From Gemmatimonadales bacterium (lineage in GTDB: Bacteria; Gemmatimonadota; Gemmatimonadetes; Gemmatimonadales; GWC2-71-9): a stretch of 64,000 nt of DNA. Under the pieces are notes generated by a model that saw only the letters and a list, made by a program, of their open reading frames with translations, made no database searches and was not told the origin of the DNA. A program made the translations under genes and the position numbers. This document shows, piece after piece, positions 37,962-45,486 of the stretch. How positions within the stretch are numbered: the first letter of the stretch is position 1; each line of letters begins with the position of its first letter. The stretch lies in NCBI GenBank assembly GCA_020633775.1, contig JACKDA010000004.1, positions 62,001-126,000 of the forward strand, written 5' to 3'.

Positions 37962-38976
37962 CGCCGATGCCAGGGTCCGCCGTTGGCTCGCCTGGGCGAT
38001 GGCGGCCGTGGTGCTCGCGGTCGCGATCGGTGGCATCACGCGCCTCACCCAGAGCGGGTTGTCGATCACGGTGTGGCAGCCGGTCACAGGGGTCATCCCG
38101 CCACTCAGCGCCGAGGCGTGGCAGGAGGCCTATCAATCGTACCTGCGGATTCCCGAGGCGCAGGGGATCCACCGCGGCATCACGTTGCGGGAGTTCCAGG
38201 TCCTGTTCTGGTGGGAATGGCTGCACCGCATCCTGGCGCGTGTCGTCGGCCTGGTCCTGGCGGTCCCGTACCTCGTGCTGCTGGCGCAGGGGGCCATCCG
38301 GCGCGGTCACCGGGCAAGGCTGGCACTGCTGCCGATCCTCGCGCTCGCCCAGGGGGCCCTCGGGTGGTACATGGTGCAGAGCGGGCTGGGGACGCGACCC
38401 ACCGTGAGCGCGTACCGGCTCACGGCGCACCTGGCGATGGCGCTGCTCATCTTCGGCATCTGCATCTGGACCGCGCTCGACCTGGGCCGACCGCGCGGCC
38501 CGTCGGCGCCGCAGCCCATGGTGCGGCGAGGCATCGCCGCGGCGCTGGCCCTGACCGTGGCGACGGTTCTCTCGGGCGGATTGGTGGCCGGTCTCGACGC
38601 GGGGTACATCCACAACACCTTCCCGCTGATGAGCGGTCGCATCATCCCCCCGGGGTACCACGTCTCCGGGCTGGGGTTGGGCAACCCGTTCGAGAATCCG
38701 GTCGCGGCGCAGTTCCACCATCGGCTGCTGGCGCTCACGACCGCCGCGGTCGTCGCGGCGCTGTGGCTGGTTGCGCGGCGGCGGCTGCACCCCGCCGACC
38801 GCCCGGTCCTGACCGCCGCCATGCTGCTCGTGATCGTGCAGGTGGGACTCGGCATCACCACCCTGCTCCTGCGCGTGCCGGTGTCCGTCGCGGTGATCCA
38901 TCAGGTCACCGGGGTTCTCCTGTTCGGCGCGGTGCTCGCGGCCGCTCACCACTTCCGCCGGGTGACCGTTCGGTAG
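37951..38976 (+). CDS. ctaA: heme A synthase
   Basis: 341 residues, eight hydrophobic helices in two four-helix bundles. Heme-ligand histidines lie in 'FWWEWLHRILARVVG', 'AYRLTAHLAMALL', 'AQFHHRLLALT' and 'VIHQVTGVLL', the four of the COX15/CtaA family. It turns heme O into heme A in the membrane. Its presence in the block suggests that subunit I uses an A-type heme, although no ctaB is present here. Confidence 0.92.
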   Translation: MTTDADARVRRWLAWAMAAVVLAVAIGGITRLTQSGLSITVWQPVTGVIPPLSAEAWQEAYQSYLRIPEAQGIHRGITLREFQVLFWWEWLHRILARVVGLVLAVPYLVLLAQGAIRRGHRARLALLPILALAQGALGWYMVQSGLGTRPTVSAYRLTAHLAMALLIFGICIWTALDLGRPRGPSAPQPMVRRGIAAALALTVATVLSGGLVAGLDAGYIHNTFPLMSGRIIPPGYHVSGLGLGNPFENPVAAQFHHRLLALTTAAVVAALWLVARRRLHPADRPVLTAAMLLVIVQVGLGITTLLLRVPVSVAVIHQVTGVLLFGAVLAAAHHFRRVTVR

Positions 38977-39082
38977 TCGTCATCCTCACCGGGTTGCTCG
39001 GTCGGCATCAGCAGCGTGTCGGTCACGCGACCATCCATCCCGGTGAGGTAGCAGGCACCCCCCTGAGCCCGCGAGCCCGGTC

Positions 39083-39121
39083 CTCATGGGCGCGCTTGCC
39101 GGCTGCATTGGCGTGTTAGTG
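39083..39121 (-). repeat. attC site 2, truncated (gene-proximal half only)
   Basis: Sequence from GGGCGCGCTTGCCGGC to GCATTGGCGTGTTAGTG matches the high-coordinate half of attC site 3 (28692-28730) almost base for base. The partner half that should lie below 39083 is absent; instead the ctaA end follows. It belongs to the mazEF cassette. Confidence 0.75.
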
Positions 39122-39127
39122 CGCCGA

Positions 39128-39469
39128 CTATGCCGCAAACATTTCCTGCAGCACGCCCAGCACCGACTCGAGTGTTCCCGGACTGAGCCGCCCGACCTTC
39201 TTGACCAGCCGGGCACGATCCACGGTGCGAATCTGGTCGAGCACCACATGACCCGACTTGCCGGCAAGACGGCACGGGATCCGGAAGGGGTACGGGTGTG
39301 ACCCGGTCGTCAGTGGTGCCACGATGAAGGTGCTGAGCGCCCCATTCAATTCATCCGGCGAGACGATCACACAGGGGCGCGTCTTACGGATCTCCCGGCC
39401 CAACGTCGGGTCGAGCGCCACGAGAAACACCTCGCCCCGAACCGGAGGAGGGGCACTCACCACGTCCAC
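39128..39469 (-). CDS. mazF: MazF/PemK-type endoribonuclease toxin (cassette)
   Basis: 113 residues from a GTG overlapping the antitoxin end. The MazF fold is clear: RGEVFLVALDPTLGREIRKTRPCVIVSP start, 'FIVAPLTTGSHPYPFRIPC' and 'GHVVLDQIRTVDRARL'. The catalytic arginine and threonine of the family are in KTRPC and DQIRTVD. It cuts mRNA when free of antitoxin. The TAG stop is 7 bp from the attC core box. Confidence 0.9.
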   Translation of the reverse strand: MDVVSAPPPVRGEVFLVALDPTLGREIRKTRPCVIVSPDELNGALSTFIVAPLTTGSHPYPFRIPCRLAGKSGHVVLDQIRTVDRARLVKKVGRLSPGTLESVLGVLQEMFAA

Positions 39470-39747
39470 TCATCCTGGTCAAAGGTGGTCGGCCGGACCG
39501 CATCGAGCAGGCCCTCCTCGGTCGCGGCCAGGGCCGCAGCTGCTTGGGCCCATCCGGCCCGCGTCGACGCGAGCGGGCGGATCACCAGCGAGCTCCCCTG
39601 CACTTCCAACTGCACATCCTCGTCGAGCCCCGCCTGCTCAATGAGCACCTTCGGCAGGCGGACGCCACGGGAATTGCCGATGCGGACAAGCTTGGTCTTC
39701 ACGGAAGGCTCGGGCAGGTGTGTAGTTACAATGTAATCACGTCCCAT
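39457..39747 (-). CDS. mazE: MazE/PemI-type AbrB antitoxin (cassette)
   Basis: 96 residues. The swapped-hairpin AbrB domain 'KTKLVRIGNSRGVRLPKVLIEQAG' starts at residue 17; an in-frame GTG there is a possible shorter start. The C-terminal tail (LDAVRPTTFDQDEWTW) is acidic with tryptophans, as in toxin-binding tails. It precedes mazF with a 13-nt overlap. The cassette starts only 27 bp upstream, so expression relies on a short internal promoter or on read-through. Confidence 0.88.
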   Translation of the reverse strand: MGRDYIVTTHLPEPSVKTKLVRIGNSRGVRLPKVLIEQAGLDEDVQLEVQGSSLVIRPLASTRAGWAQAAAALAATEEGLLDAVRPTTFDQDEWTW

Positions 39748-39774
39748 CCGGATGCAAGGGGTCCGAGTCAGGCG

Positions 39775-39889
39775 CGCTAACGTCGTGCGTTTCTGCGGCG
39801 GGGCCTGCCGAGGCCCGCGCGTACCCTCGTAAGACTACAGCGCGTGGGCCGAGGCGTCAGGCCCCGCCCGCAGCAAACGCTTGTTAGAC
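39775..39889 (-). repeat. attC site 1
   Basis: Outer boxes CGCTAAC (39775) and GTTAGAC (39883), inner TTTCTGCGGCGGGGCC and GGCCCCGCCCGCAGCAAAC. The extra G bases lie on the high-coordinate half. It belongs to the first cassette (184-aa gene). Confidence 0.9.
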
Positions 39890-39908
39890 AGGTCACCGCG
39901 TGCGGAGC

Positions 39909-40463
39909 CTAGCGCCCAAACCCCTTCGAATACCGATGACCGTCGCCGCCCAGCAGATCGAACCGCCACTCCGCGCGCGTGGGTTCGCTACAACGGCCTA
40001 TACTCCAGCCAACCAAGACCCCATAACGCCGTGCCCACAGTCGAACGGCCCCAAGGGAAAACAGGTGGACCTCGTCGTCGAACTCGAGAAGTACGCGATC
40101 GGTGTCGGCCGCAGCAGCGTGGTGGTTTAGTGCAGCACCTTGATTGTCTAACTCGTGCTGCATAGCCGCGCGGCGCTCACCCGTGAGTTCCTGAAGCAGA
40201 ATGAGGCTGACAATGCCACGAACCGTCGTCGGCGCGAGCATGGCCGGACTGGGGAGTCCCGCGAGGTATGCCGCGACCTGATCGCGGGCCACCATCCGGG
40301 GCGAGGGGACAAAGGCGTACGCGTCCACGCCGACGACCGGCAGGCCCTCAGGCGTGTGCGCACTCATCAGGTGTGCCAGAGGCTCCTGGAAACGGAGCAT
40401 GGCAGCCGCGAGCTGCGCTGCCTCGAGCGACATGTCATCATTGGCGAGCACTGGAGCGGCCAT
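39909..40463 (-). CDS. first-cassette hypothetical protein (184 aa)
   Basis: Starts at the ATG at 40463 (MAAPVLANDDMSLEAAQ), 33 bp after the attI core. The first 110 residues look helical (RDQVAAYLAGL, VSLILLQELTGER) and the last 60 contain 'LFSLGAVRLWARRYGVLVGW'. No motif or family recognised, and no signal or membrane segment. As the cassette next to attI it is probably the most recently gained and best expressed. The stop lies 19 bp before the attC. Confidence 0.6.
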   Translation of the reverse strand: MAAPVLANDDMSLEAAQLAAAMLRFQEPLAHLMSAHTPEGLPVVGVDAYAFVPSPRMVARDQVAAYLAGLPSPAMLAPTTVRGIVSLILLQELTGERRAAMQHELDNQGAALNHHAAAADTDRVLLEFDDEVHLFSLGAVRLWARRYGVLVGWSIGRCSEPTRAEWRFDLLGGDGHRYSKGFGR

Positions 40464-40495
40464 GGCTAGCTGCCTCCGATGTCTGAAGTGACTCT

Positions 40496-40558
40496 GTCTA
40501 ACAGTAATTCTCCCCCGCCCCACGGACGGGAATCCTCCCAACCCTACCGCCGCGCAGG
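40496..40558 (-). other. candidate attI recombination site
   Basis: 63 bp between the intI stop and the first cassette. A core GTTAGAC (read on the minus strand, 40502 to 40496) marks the crossover point; its partner GTTAGAC ends the first attC at 39883. Imperfect direct repeats (GGTAGGGTTGGG region) lie on the intI side, as in known attI sites. Not tested by structure. Confidence 0.6.
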
Positions 40559-41569
40559 CTAAACCGCCAACCCCGCAAGCAGGTCGCCCAGGCCCCCACG
40601 ATCCGCCGGACTCGTGACCCCCAACCCGCCACGGTTCAGCACGTGGGTGTAGATCATCGTCGTCGTGACGCTCCGGTGCCCCAGCAGCTCCTGCACCGTC
40701 CGGATGTCCGCCCCACCTTCCAAGAGGTGCGTGGCAAACGAATGCCGCAGGGTGTGACAACTCGCCCGCTTCAGCACCCCGCTCCGCCGCACCGCCGCCG
40801 TCATCGCCCGCTGCATCGCGGACTCGTGCCAATGGTGCCGATACCACCGGCCATCCGCCTCGCCGCGGTACCGTCGCGTCGCCGGGAAGAGCCACTGCCA
40901 CGCCAGGCTCCGCCCCGCCCCCGGATACTTGCGGTCCAGCGCCCCCGGCAGCGCCACCCAGCCATGCTCCAACCCCTCGGCGCACTCCCGCCGATGCCGC
41001 ACCGCCACCCGCTCCAGCTGCGCCACCAGCGCCCCCCGCACTGCCTGCGGCAGCACCGTGACCCGATCCTTCGCCCCCTTCCCGCGCCGGATCCGGAACT
41101 CCCCCCGCTCCAGGTCCACGTCCTTCACCCGCACGCTGAGGCACTCGGTGAGGCGCATCCCGCTGCCGTAGAGCACCACCCCGATCACCCGCGCCACGCC
41201 GTCCAACTCCTGCAGCACCCGGCGCACCTCGTCGCGCGTGAGCACCACCGGCAGTCGCTCCGGTTGCTTGGCCCTCGGCATCGGCCCCAATGCCTCCAGC
41301 GGCTGCCGCAACACGTCGGCGTAGAGGAGGAGCAGGGCCGCGAGCGCCTGGTTGATGCTGCTCGCCGACAACCGCCGCGGCCCCGCCAGGTGCTCCAGGA
41401 AGGCTCGCACCTCTGCGGCGCCCATCTCGCCGGGGTGCCGGAGCCGGTGGAAGCGGATGTAGCGGCGCACCCACGCGAGGTAGACGGTCTCGGTCCGCGG
41501 ACTGAAGTGACGCAGGCGCATGGTGGACTGCATGGCGTGCAGGAGGGGCGATTTGGACTGCAAGGACAT
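40559..41569 (-). CDS. intI: integron integrase (IntI-type tyrosine recombinase)
   Basis: 336 residues from the ATG at 41569, with GGAG 7 bp upstream. Tyrosine-recombinase residues are R139 (GSGMRL), K164/K167, H272 and R275 (HTLRHSFATHLLE), H298 (LLGHRS) and Y307 (MIYTHV). The IntI-only insert lies at residues 210-229 (ALDRKYPGAGR...AWQWLFP), separating it from XerC/D. It recombines attC sites folded from one strand with attI. The gene points into the array. A TTCGG motif lies 143 bp upstream, shared with divergent imuB, so damage-induced expression is plausible. Confidence 0.95.
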   Translation of the reverse strand: MSLQSKSPLLHAMQSTMRLRHFSPRTETVYLAWVRRYIRFHRLRHPGEMGAAEVRAFLEHLAGPRRLSASSINQALAALLLLYADVLRQPLEALGPMPRAKQPERLPVVLTRDEVRRVLQELDGVARVIGVVLYGSGMRLTECLSVRVKDVDLERGEFRIRRGKGAKDRVTVLPQAVRGALVAQLERVAVRHRRECAEGLEHGWVALPGALDRKYPGAGRSLAWQWLFPATRRYRGEADGRWYRHHWHESAMQRAMTAAVRRSGVLKRASCHTLRHSFATHLLEGGADIRTVQELLGHRSVTTTMIYTHVLNRGGLGVTSPADRGGLGDLLAGLAV

Positions 41570-41711
41570 CGCGGGCTCCGGGTCGGGACCAGCAACCTGC
41601 CCCCGATCCCTCCACCCCGCGGCACCGGGCAACGCACCCCGGGCCCGGATCACTAGCCCCGCCATCCCCACAGGGCGAGATCGGTGGCGCGATCCACCCC
41701 CCAGAAGCATC

Positions 41712-41728
41712 TTCGGTGTATATTCGGT
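41712..41728 (+). promoter_or_regulatory. TTCGG direct-repeat motif, copy 5 (between intI and imuB)
   Basis: TTCGGTGTATATTCGGT, identical to copy 6. It sits in the only gap between divergent intI (start 41569) and the ImuB-like gene (start 41824), so one site could control integrase and mutagenic polymerase together. Confidence 0.6.
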
Positions 41729-41744
41729 TTTCCGGGAGAGCGCC

Positions 41745-41782
41745 GCCCCTTCCCCTTCGCTTCGCTCAGGGTGACAGCTCAG
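41745..41782. repeat. half copy of the CCCTTCGC...CAGGGTGACAG palindromic repeat
   Basis: CCCCTTCGCTTCGCTCAGGG then TGACAG. It matches one arm of the fuller palindrome at 57215-57290. It lies between the TTCGG motif and imuB. Confidence 0.5.
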
Positions 41783-41823
41783 GGCGACACCCCACGTCTC
41801 AGGACTCACCTCTCACGCCTCTC

Positions 41824-43110
41824 GTGAAATCCATCCTCTTCGTCGACCCGCCCGCCTTCTGCACCACCCTCGCCGCCCTCGGCGATCCGTCGCTCCGGCA
41901 CCGGCCGGTCGCGATCGCGCCGTTCGGGGCCGACCGCGCGGTGCTGCTGGCGCTCTCGGCCGAGGCGCGGCAGGCGGGGCTCGAGCGGGGGACGCCGGTG
42001 GCACTGGCCCGGCGGATCTGCCCCGACCTCGTCGTCTGCCCGCCCGACCCGACGCGGTGGGCCCGGGCGCACCGCGCGCTCCACGAGATCCTGGCGCGGG
42101 TCGCCCCGGTGATCGAACCGAAGACGTGGGGACACAGCTATCTCGACGTCACCGGCACCGACCGGCTCTTCGGCCCGGCCGTCGACGTGGCACGTCGCCT
42201 GGAGCGGGAGATCCTCGAGCGGCTGCGGTTGCCGATCGCGGTGGGAATCGCGACCAACAAGCTGGTGAGCGAGAGCGCAGCGACGGTGGTCAAGCGCGAG
42301 GCCGGCGCCGAGGTGTGGTCGGTGGCCGCGGGCCACGAGGCCGCCTTCCTCGCCCCCGAGGCGGTGGCGCTCCTCCCCGACCTCACCGACCGGATCCGCG
42401 ACCGGCTGCACGACTACCACCTCGAGCAGATCGGCGAGGTCGCCGCGCTCGGCGCGCAGCCGCTGCAGGTGGCGTTCGGGCGCCGCGGCCGCACCCTGCA
42501 CCAGCACGCGCACGGGGTCGATCTCCGCCCGGTGCTCCCGCCCGAGGTGCGCGCCGAGTGTCGGGTGTCGCACGTGCTGGCCACCGACACCAACGACCGC
42601 AGCGTGCTCGCGCGGTTGCTGCGCGCCATGACCGAGCGCCTCGGCCGCCGATTGCGCGCGCGCGGCTACGCCGCCGGTCGGCTGGTGCTCCACGTGCGCC
42701 ACGCCGACGACGCCACCGCGCGCCGCGCGGTCCGACTCGCGGCGTGCACGCTCGACGCCGAGCTGTGGCACGCCGCCTGTCGCGCGCTCGACCTCGCGCT
42801 CACCCGGCGCATCGCGGTGCGCAGCGTCGAGCTGGTCGCCGACGCACTGCACGACGGCAACGGCCAGCTCGAGTTGTGGGAAGATCCGGTCGCGCTGTCC
42901 GCGCCCGAGGCCGCGGCGCTGCAGCAGGCGGTGGACGGCGTCAGGCGGGTGCTGGCGACGCCGCCGCGTCCCACGCCAGCACCACCTTCCCGAACGTCCG
43001 GTTCGACGCGAGCAGGTCGTAGGCCGCCGCCGCGTCGGTCATCGGCCGCACCGTCTCGACGATCGGGCGCAACAGGCCGCGACCGAAGTGGGGCAGGATC
43101 TCCTGCGTGA
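41824..43110 (+). CDS. imuB: ImuB-like Y-family polymerase, catalytically inactive
   Basis: 428 residues from a GTG. The palm and little-finger layout is that of pol IV (LFVDPPAF with D8, 'YLDVTGTDRLFG', 'IAVGIATNKLVSESAATV'). The catalytic Asp-Glu pair (SIDE in pol IV) is replaced by TWGH at residues 101-104, so it cannot polymerise. A QLELW motif at 348-352 fits the beta-clamp-binding consensus. This is the ImuB pattern: an adaptor bringing DnaE2 to the clamp. The last 57 codons overlap the convergent oxidoreductase, so the true end may be earlier or frameshifted. Confidence 0.85.
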   Translation: MKSILFVDPPAFCTTLAALGDPSLRHRPVAIAPFGADRAVLLALSAEARQAGLERGTPVALARRICPDLVVCPPDPTRWARAHRALHEILARVAPVIEPKTWGHSYLDVTGTDRLFGPAVDVARRLEREILERLRLPIAVGIATNKLVSESAATVVKREAGAEVWSVAAGHEAAFLAPEAVALLPDLTDRIRDRLHDYHLEQIGEVAALGAQPLQVAFGRRGRTLHQHAHGVDLRPVLPPEVRAECRVSHVLATDTNDRSVLARLLRAMTERLGRRLRARGYAAGRLVLHVRHADDATARRAVRLAACTLDAELWHAACRALDLALTRRIAVRSVELVADALHDGNGQLELWEDPVALSAPEAAALQQAVDGVRRVLATPPRPTPAPPSRTSGSTRAGRRPPPRRSSAAPSRRSGATGRDRSGAGSPA

Positions 43111-43918
43111 AGGCCTCGAGCAGCACGCCACGCTCCTCGGTGCCGCGCGAGCGCATCGCGGTGCCGATGACCTGCAGCCGGTGCCGGAGCACCAGCCCGA
43201 GGTCGACGCCATCGGCCGAACGCCCCGCCATCAGGCCGAGCACCACCAGTCGGCCGCGCGGGGCGAGCAGCGCGAGGTTCTGCGCCAGGTAGCTGCCGCC
43301 GAGGGTGTCGACGATCACGTCCACCGGTGCCCCGACCTGGGCCGGCCAGTCGGCCTCGGTGGTGAGCACGCCGTGCGCCATGCCGAGCGCGCGACAGCGG
43401 TCGAGCTTCTCGGCGGTGCGCGAGGTGCCGATCAGGGTGAGGCCGAGGATCGGGGCGAGCTGCGCCGCGGCGGTGCCGACGCCGCTGCCGATCGCATGCA
43501 TCAGCACCCGGTGTCCCCCGTGCCCGCCGCCCTGTCGCACGATCGCATCCCATGCGGTGAGGAACGCCTCGGGAATCGCCGCAGCCTCGGGCATCGTCAT
43601 CCCGTCGGGGATCGCCATCGCCTCGCGCTGGTGCACTACCAGCCGCTCCGCCATCGCCCCGCCACCCACCAGCCCCATCACCCGCTCACCCGGCGCGAAG
43701 TAGGTCGTCCCGGGACCGGTGGCGATCACCTCGCCGGCGTACTCGAGGCCGGGGATGTCCTGCGGCCAGCCGGGCGGCGCGGGATAGTGGCCGGCGCGCT
43801 GCGACAGGTCGGCCCGGTTGAGGCCGGCGGCGTGCACCTGCACGAGGAGCTGGCCAGGGCCCGGCGCCGGGTCGGGGCGGTCGACGATCTCGAGCGAGGG
43901 GAGGTGCAGCGCGCGCAT
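42941..43918 (-). CDS. zinc-independent quinone oxidoreductase (MDR family, PIG3-like)
   Basis: 325 residues. The MDR fold has an N-terminal GroES-like domain ('AAGLNRADLSQRAGHYP') and a Rossmann domain with 'GSGVGTAAAQLAPILGLTLIGTSRTAEKL'. The zinc ligands of alcohol dehydrogenases are absent. 'YPAPPGWPQDIPGLEYAGEV' is typical of the TP53I3/PIG3 quinone reductase group. It uses NADPH in the cytoplasm. Its 3' end overlaps imuB by 170 bp antisense. Confidence 0.9.
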   Translation of the reverse strand: MRALHLPSLEIVDRPDPAPGPGQLLVQVHAAGLNRADLSQRAGHYPAPPGWPQDIPGLEYAGEVIATGPGTTYFAPGERVMGLVGGGAMAERLVVHQREAMAIPDGMTMPEAAAIPEAFLTAWDAIVRQGGGHGGHRVLMHAIGSGVGTAAAQLAPILGLTLIGTSRTAEKLDRCRALGMAHGVLTTEADWPAQVGAPVDVIVDTLGGSYLAQNLALLAPRGRLVVLGLMAGRSADGVDLGLVLRHRLQVIGTAMRSRGTEERGVLLEAFTQEILPHFGRGLLRPIVETVRPMTDAAAAYDLLASNRTFGKVVLAWDAAASPAPA

Positions 43919-43951
43919 CCCGCAATCTACCGCGCGGCACGATGCAGCGGC

Positions 43952-44671
43952 TCAGCCCCGGCGGTTCACCCAGCGCGGCACCGAGACGGCGTAGACCTGT
44001 CCCGAGATCATCGCCAGTTCGGGGTCGCGGACCTCGCGCCGCCCCAGCAGCACCAGCGCGATGACGGCCACGAGCATCGCCGCCAGGAACACCACCGGGA
44101 CGCCGCCGATCGCCGCGGGGATCCATGCGCTGAGCGCCGGGAGCAGTGTCCGCGTGAACAGGCCATCCCAGACGACCGGGACCACCAGCAGGGCGCTGAG
44201 CAGTGCCGGGCGACGCGGGTGGGCCAGCGCCCGGTAGGTCGTCGCCAGTGGCGGGCGGACCAGCAGCAGGAGCAACAGGAGGGTCGGCAACCAGAGCAGG
44301 TTGCCCGACACGAGCCCCCGGGCCACCGCGAGCTCGTCACCACCCCCGAAGAGCACCTCGACCACCCGGCCAAGCGGCAGGTTCGCCATGATCACCGTGA
44401 TACCGGCCAGCGGCTGGCCGTGCCGGATGATCCCCATGCCGCCCCAGATCATGAGCCAGGCCAGCACCGGACCAACGGCGACCGCCAGCGGCACTCCCTG
44501 CCCCGCCCCACACCCGGCGGCCGGAGTGACCGACCCGAAGCCCACCGTCCCCCAGCTCCCGCAGGCGGCCCGCAACAGGACGTGCTCCGCCAGTTCCTGC
44601 ACCGCGAGGCAGAGGAACGCCAGCGCCGCGAACTGGGCGAGGTAGCGCAGGGTGAACGGGATCCGAGTCAT
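43952..44671 (-). CDS. multi-pass membrane protein of unknown function
   Basis: 239 residues from the ATG at 44671. Six or so hydrophobic helices include 'LAQFAALAFLCLAVQELAEHVLL', 'LPTLLLLLLLVRPPL' and 'VVFLAAMLVAVIALVLLG'. Cysteines flank the first loop (RAACGSW, AAGCGAG). No family recognised. It lies 33 bp before the oxidoreductase gene on the same strand and is divergent from tag, with the TTCGG motif 71 bp away. Confidence 0.65.
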   Translation of the reverse strand: MTRIPFTLRYLAQFAALAFLCLAVQELAEHVLLRAACGSWGTVGFGSVTPAAGCGAGQGVPLAVAVGPVLAWLMIWGGMGIIRHGQPLAGITVIMANLPLGRVVEVLFGGGDELAVARGLVSGNLLWLPTLLLLLLLVRPPLATTYRALAHPRRPALLSALLVVPVVWDGLFTRTLLPALSAWIPAAIGGVPVVFLAAMLVAVIALVLLGRREVRDPELAMISGQVYAVSVPRWVNRRG

Positions 44672-44741
44672 GCCGCCCCGTACGCTGGGGCGGGGACAAG
44701 GTTTCACGATGCAACGCTGAAACACCGCAGCGAGGGTCGCC

Positions 44742-44758
44742 TTCGGTGTATATTCGGT
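44742..44758 (+). promoter_or_regulatory. TTCGG direct-repeat motif, copy 6 (tag-dnaE2)
   Basis: TTCGGTGTATATTCGGT, identical to copy 5. It lies 112 bp upstream of tag, with a GAGAAGC repeat in between. Confidence 0.6.
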
Positions 44759-44762
44759 ACAA

Positions 44763-44799
44763 CGAGAAGCGAGAAGCGAGAAGCGAGAAGCGAGAAGCC
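44763..44799. repeat. GAGAAGC heptamer tandem repeat
   Basis: Five back-to-back copies of GAGAAGC between the TTCGG motif and tag, the cleanest run of this repeat in the window. Confidence 0.75.
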
Positions 44800-44870
44800 A
44801 TCGCCCATCGACCCTCACGACCCGCGACCCGCGACCCCAACGACTCAGGACTCACGTCTCACGACTCCCC

Positions 44871-45401
44871 ATGACCACCTACTGCGACATCGCCGCCGGC
44901 CACCCGATCCACGGCCCCTATCACGACAGCTGGCACGGCGTCCCGACCCGCGATGATGCCGAACTGTTCGAGCGCCTGGTGCTCGAGATCAACCAGGCCG
45001 GCCTCTCGTGGCTCACCGTCCTCAAGAAGCGCGACAACCTGCTGCGGGCCTACGACGGCTTCGACCCGCACGTGGTGGCGCGCTACGGCGAGGCCGACCG
45101 GGCCCGGCTGCTCGCCGACGCGGGGATCATCCGCAACCGGCTCAAGGTCGACGCCGCGATCCACAACGCCGGGCGGATCGTCGAGCTGATCGCCGCGCAC
45201 GGCTCGTTCGCCAACTGGCTCGACGCCCAGGGTACGCTCACCAAGCCCGAATGGGTGAAGGTGATGAAGCGCGAGTTCCGCTTCATGGGCGGCGAGATCG
45301 TCGGCGAGTTCCTGATGAGCATCGGGCGGTTGCCCGGGGCGCATGCGGAGTGGTGCCCGGTGGGGCAGCGGATTGCGCGGGACGCGAGTCCTGGGTCCTG
45401 A
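44871..45401 (+). CDS. tag: DNA-3-methyladenine glycosylase I
   Basis: 176 residues. The Tag fold is shown by YCDIAAGHPIHGPYHDSWHG (N-terminal zinc Cys and His), 'LEINQAGLSWLTVLKKRDNLLRAYDGFDP' with the base-pocket Glu, and the C-terminal 'AEWCPVG' (zinc ligand). It removes 3-methyladenine from alkylated DNA. It leads the tag-dnaE2 pair behind the TTCGG motif. An 80-bp gap to dnaE2 holds a palindromic repeat. Confidence 0.92.
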   Translation: MTTYCDIAAGHPIHGPYHDSWHGVPTRDDAELFERLVLEINQAGLSWLTVLKKRDNLLRAYDGFDPHVVARYGEADRARLLADAGIIRNRLKVDAAIHNAGRIVELIAAHGSFANWLDAQGTLTKPEWVKVMKREFRFMGGEIVGEFLMSIGRLPGAHAEWCPVGQRIARDASPGS

Positions 45402-45404
45402 GAA

Positions 45405-45486
45405 GTGAGGGCCCGCGAGCCGACGCGATCCGGTGCCGCGCGCACGGCACCGGATTGCTTCGCCGCCGGTGGCGGCTCGCAATGAC
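45405..45486. repeat. palindromic repeat (REP1), degenerate copy providing the dnaE2 start
   Basis: The right arm GGATTGCTTCGCCGCC...GGCGGCTCGCAATGAC is intact; the left arm is degraded. The dnaE2 ATG (45482) lies inside the last bases of the repeat (GCAATGAC). Confidence 0.65.

Larger units (their letters stand above)
29331..39082. other. respiratory / nitric-oxide gene block inserted in the cassette array
   Basis: Ten genes in two divergent units, with no attC site inside. The left edge truncates higB. The right edge truncates an attC (39083). No flanking repeats, integrase or transposase are visible. The G+C and codon use resemble the chromosome more than the cassettes. Confidence 0.65.
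21689..41569 (-). mobile_element. chromosomal integron with reversed integrase orientation
   Basis: Composite: intI at 40559-41569, a candidate attI at 40496-40558, and eight attC or attC remnants ending at 21689. Every attC has the gene-proximal half at the higher coordinate and the same extra bases (a purine in GCTTGCTGC, usually a second before CGGGG) on that half only. Integrase and array therefore share the minus orientation. The integrase points into the array, unlike class 1 and Vibrio integrons. The block from 29331 to 39082 is a later insertion or replacement. Confidence 0.88.

Noticed and set aside
38985..39048. Inverted repeat CCTCACCGGG / CCCGGTGAGG after ctaA as a terminator
   Set aside because: The 44-nt loop is too long and no T-run follows; kept as a possible end-of-block repeat only.
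29331..39082. The respiratory block as one giant cassette
   Set aside because: Ten genes on two strands with an internal divergent promoter and truncated flanks; it fits an insertion better than a cassette.
40559..41809. Longer intI start at 41809
   Set aside because: The extra 80 residues are unlike IntI proteins and would cover the TTCGG motif; the ATG at 41569 has a ribosome-binding site and family length.
44763..44799. GAGAAGC repeats as a CRISPR array
   Set aside because: The units are contiguous 7-mers with no spacers, and no cas gene is in the window.
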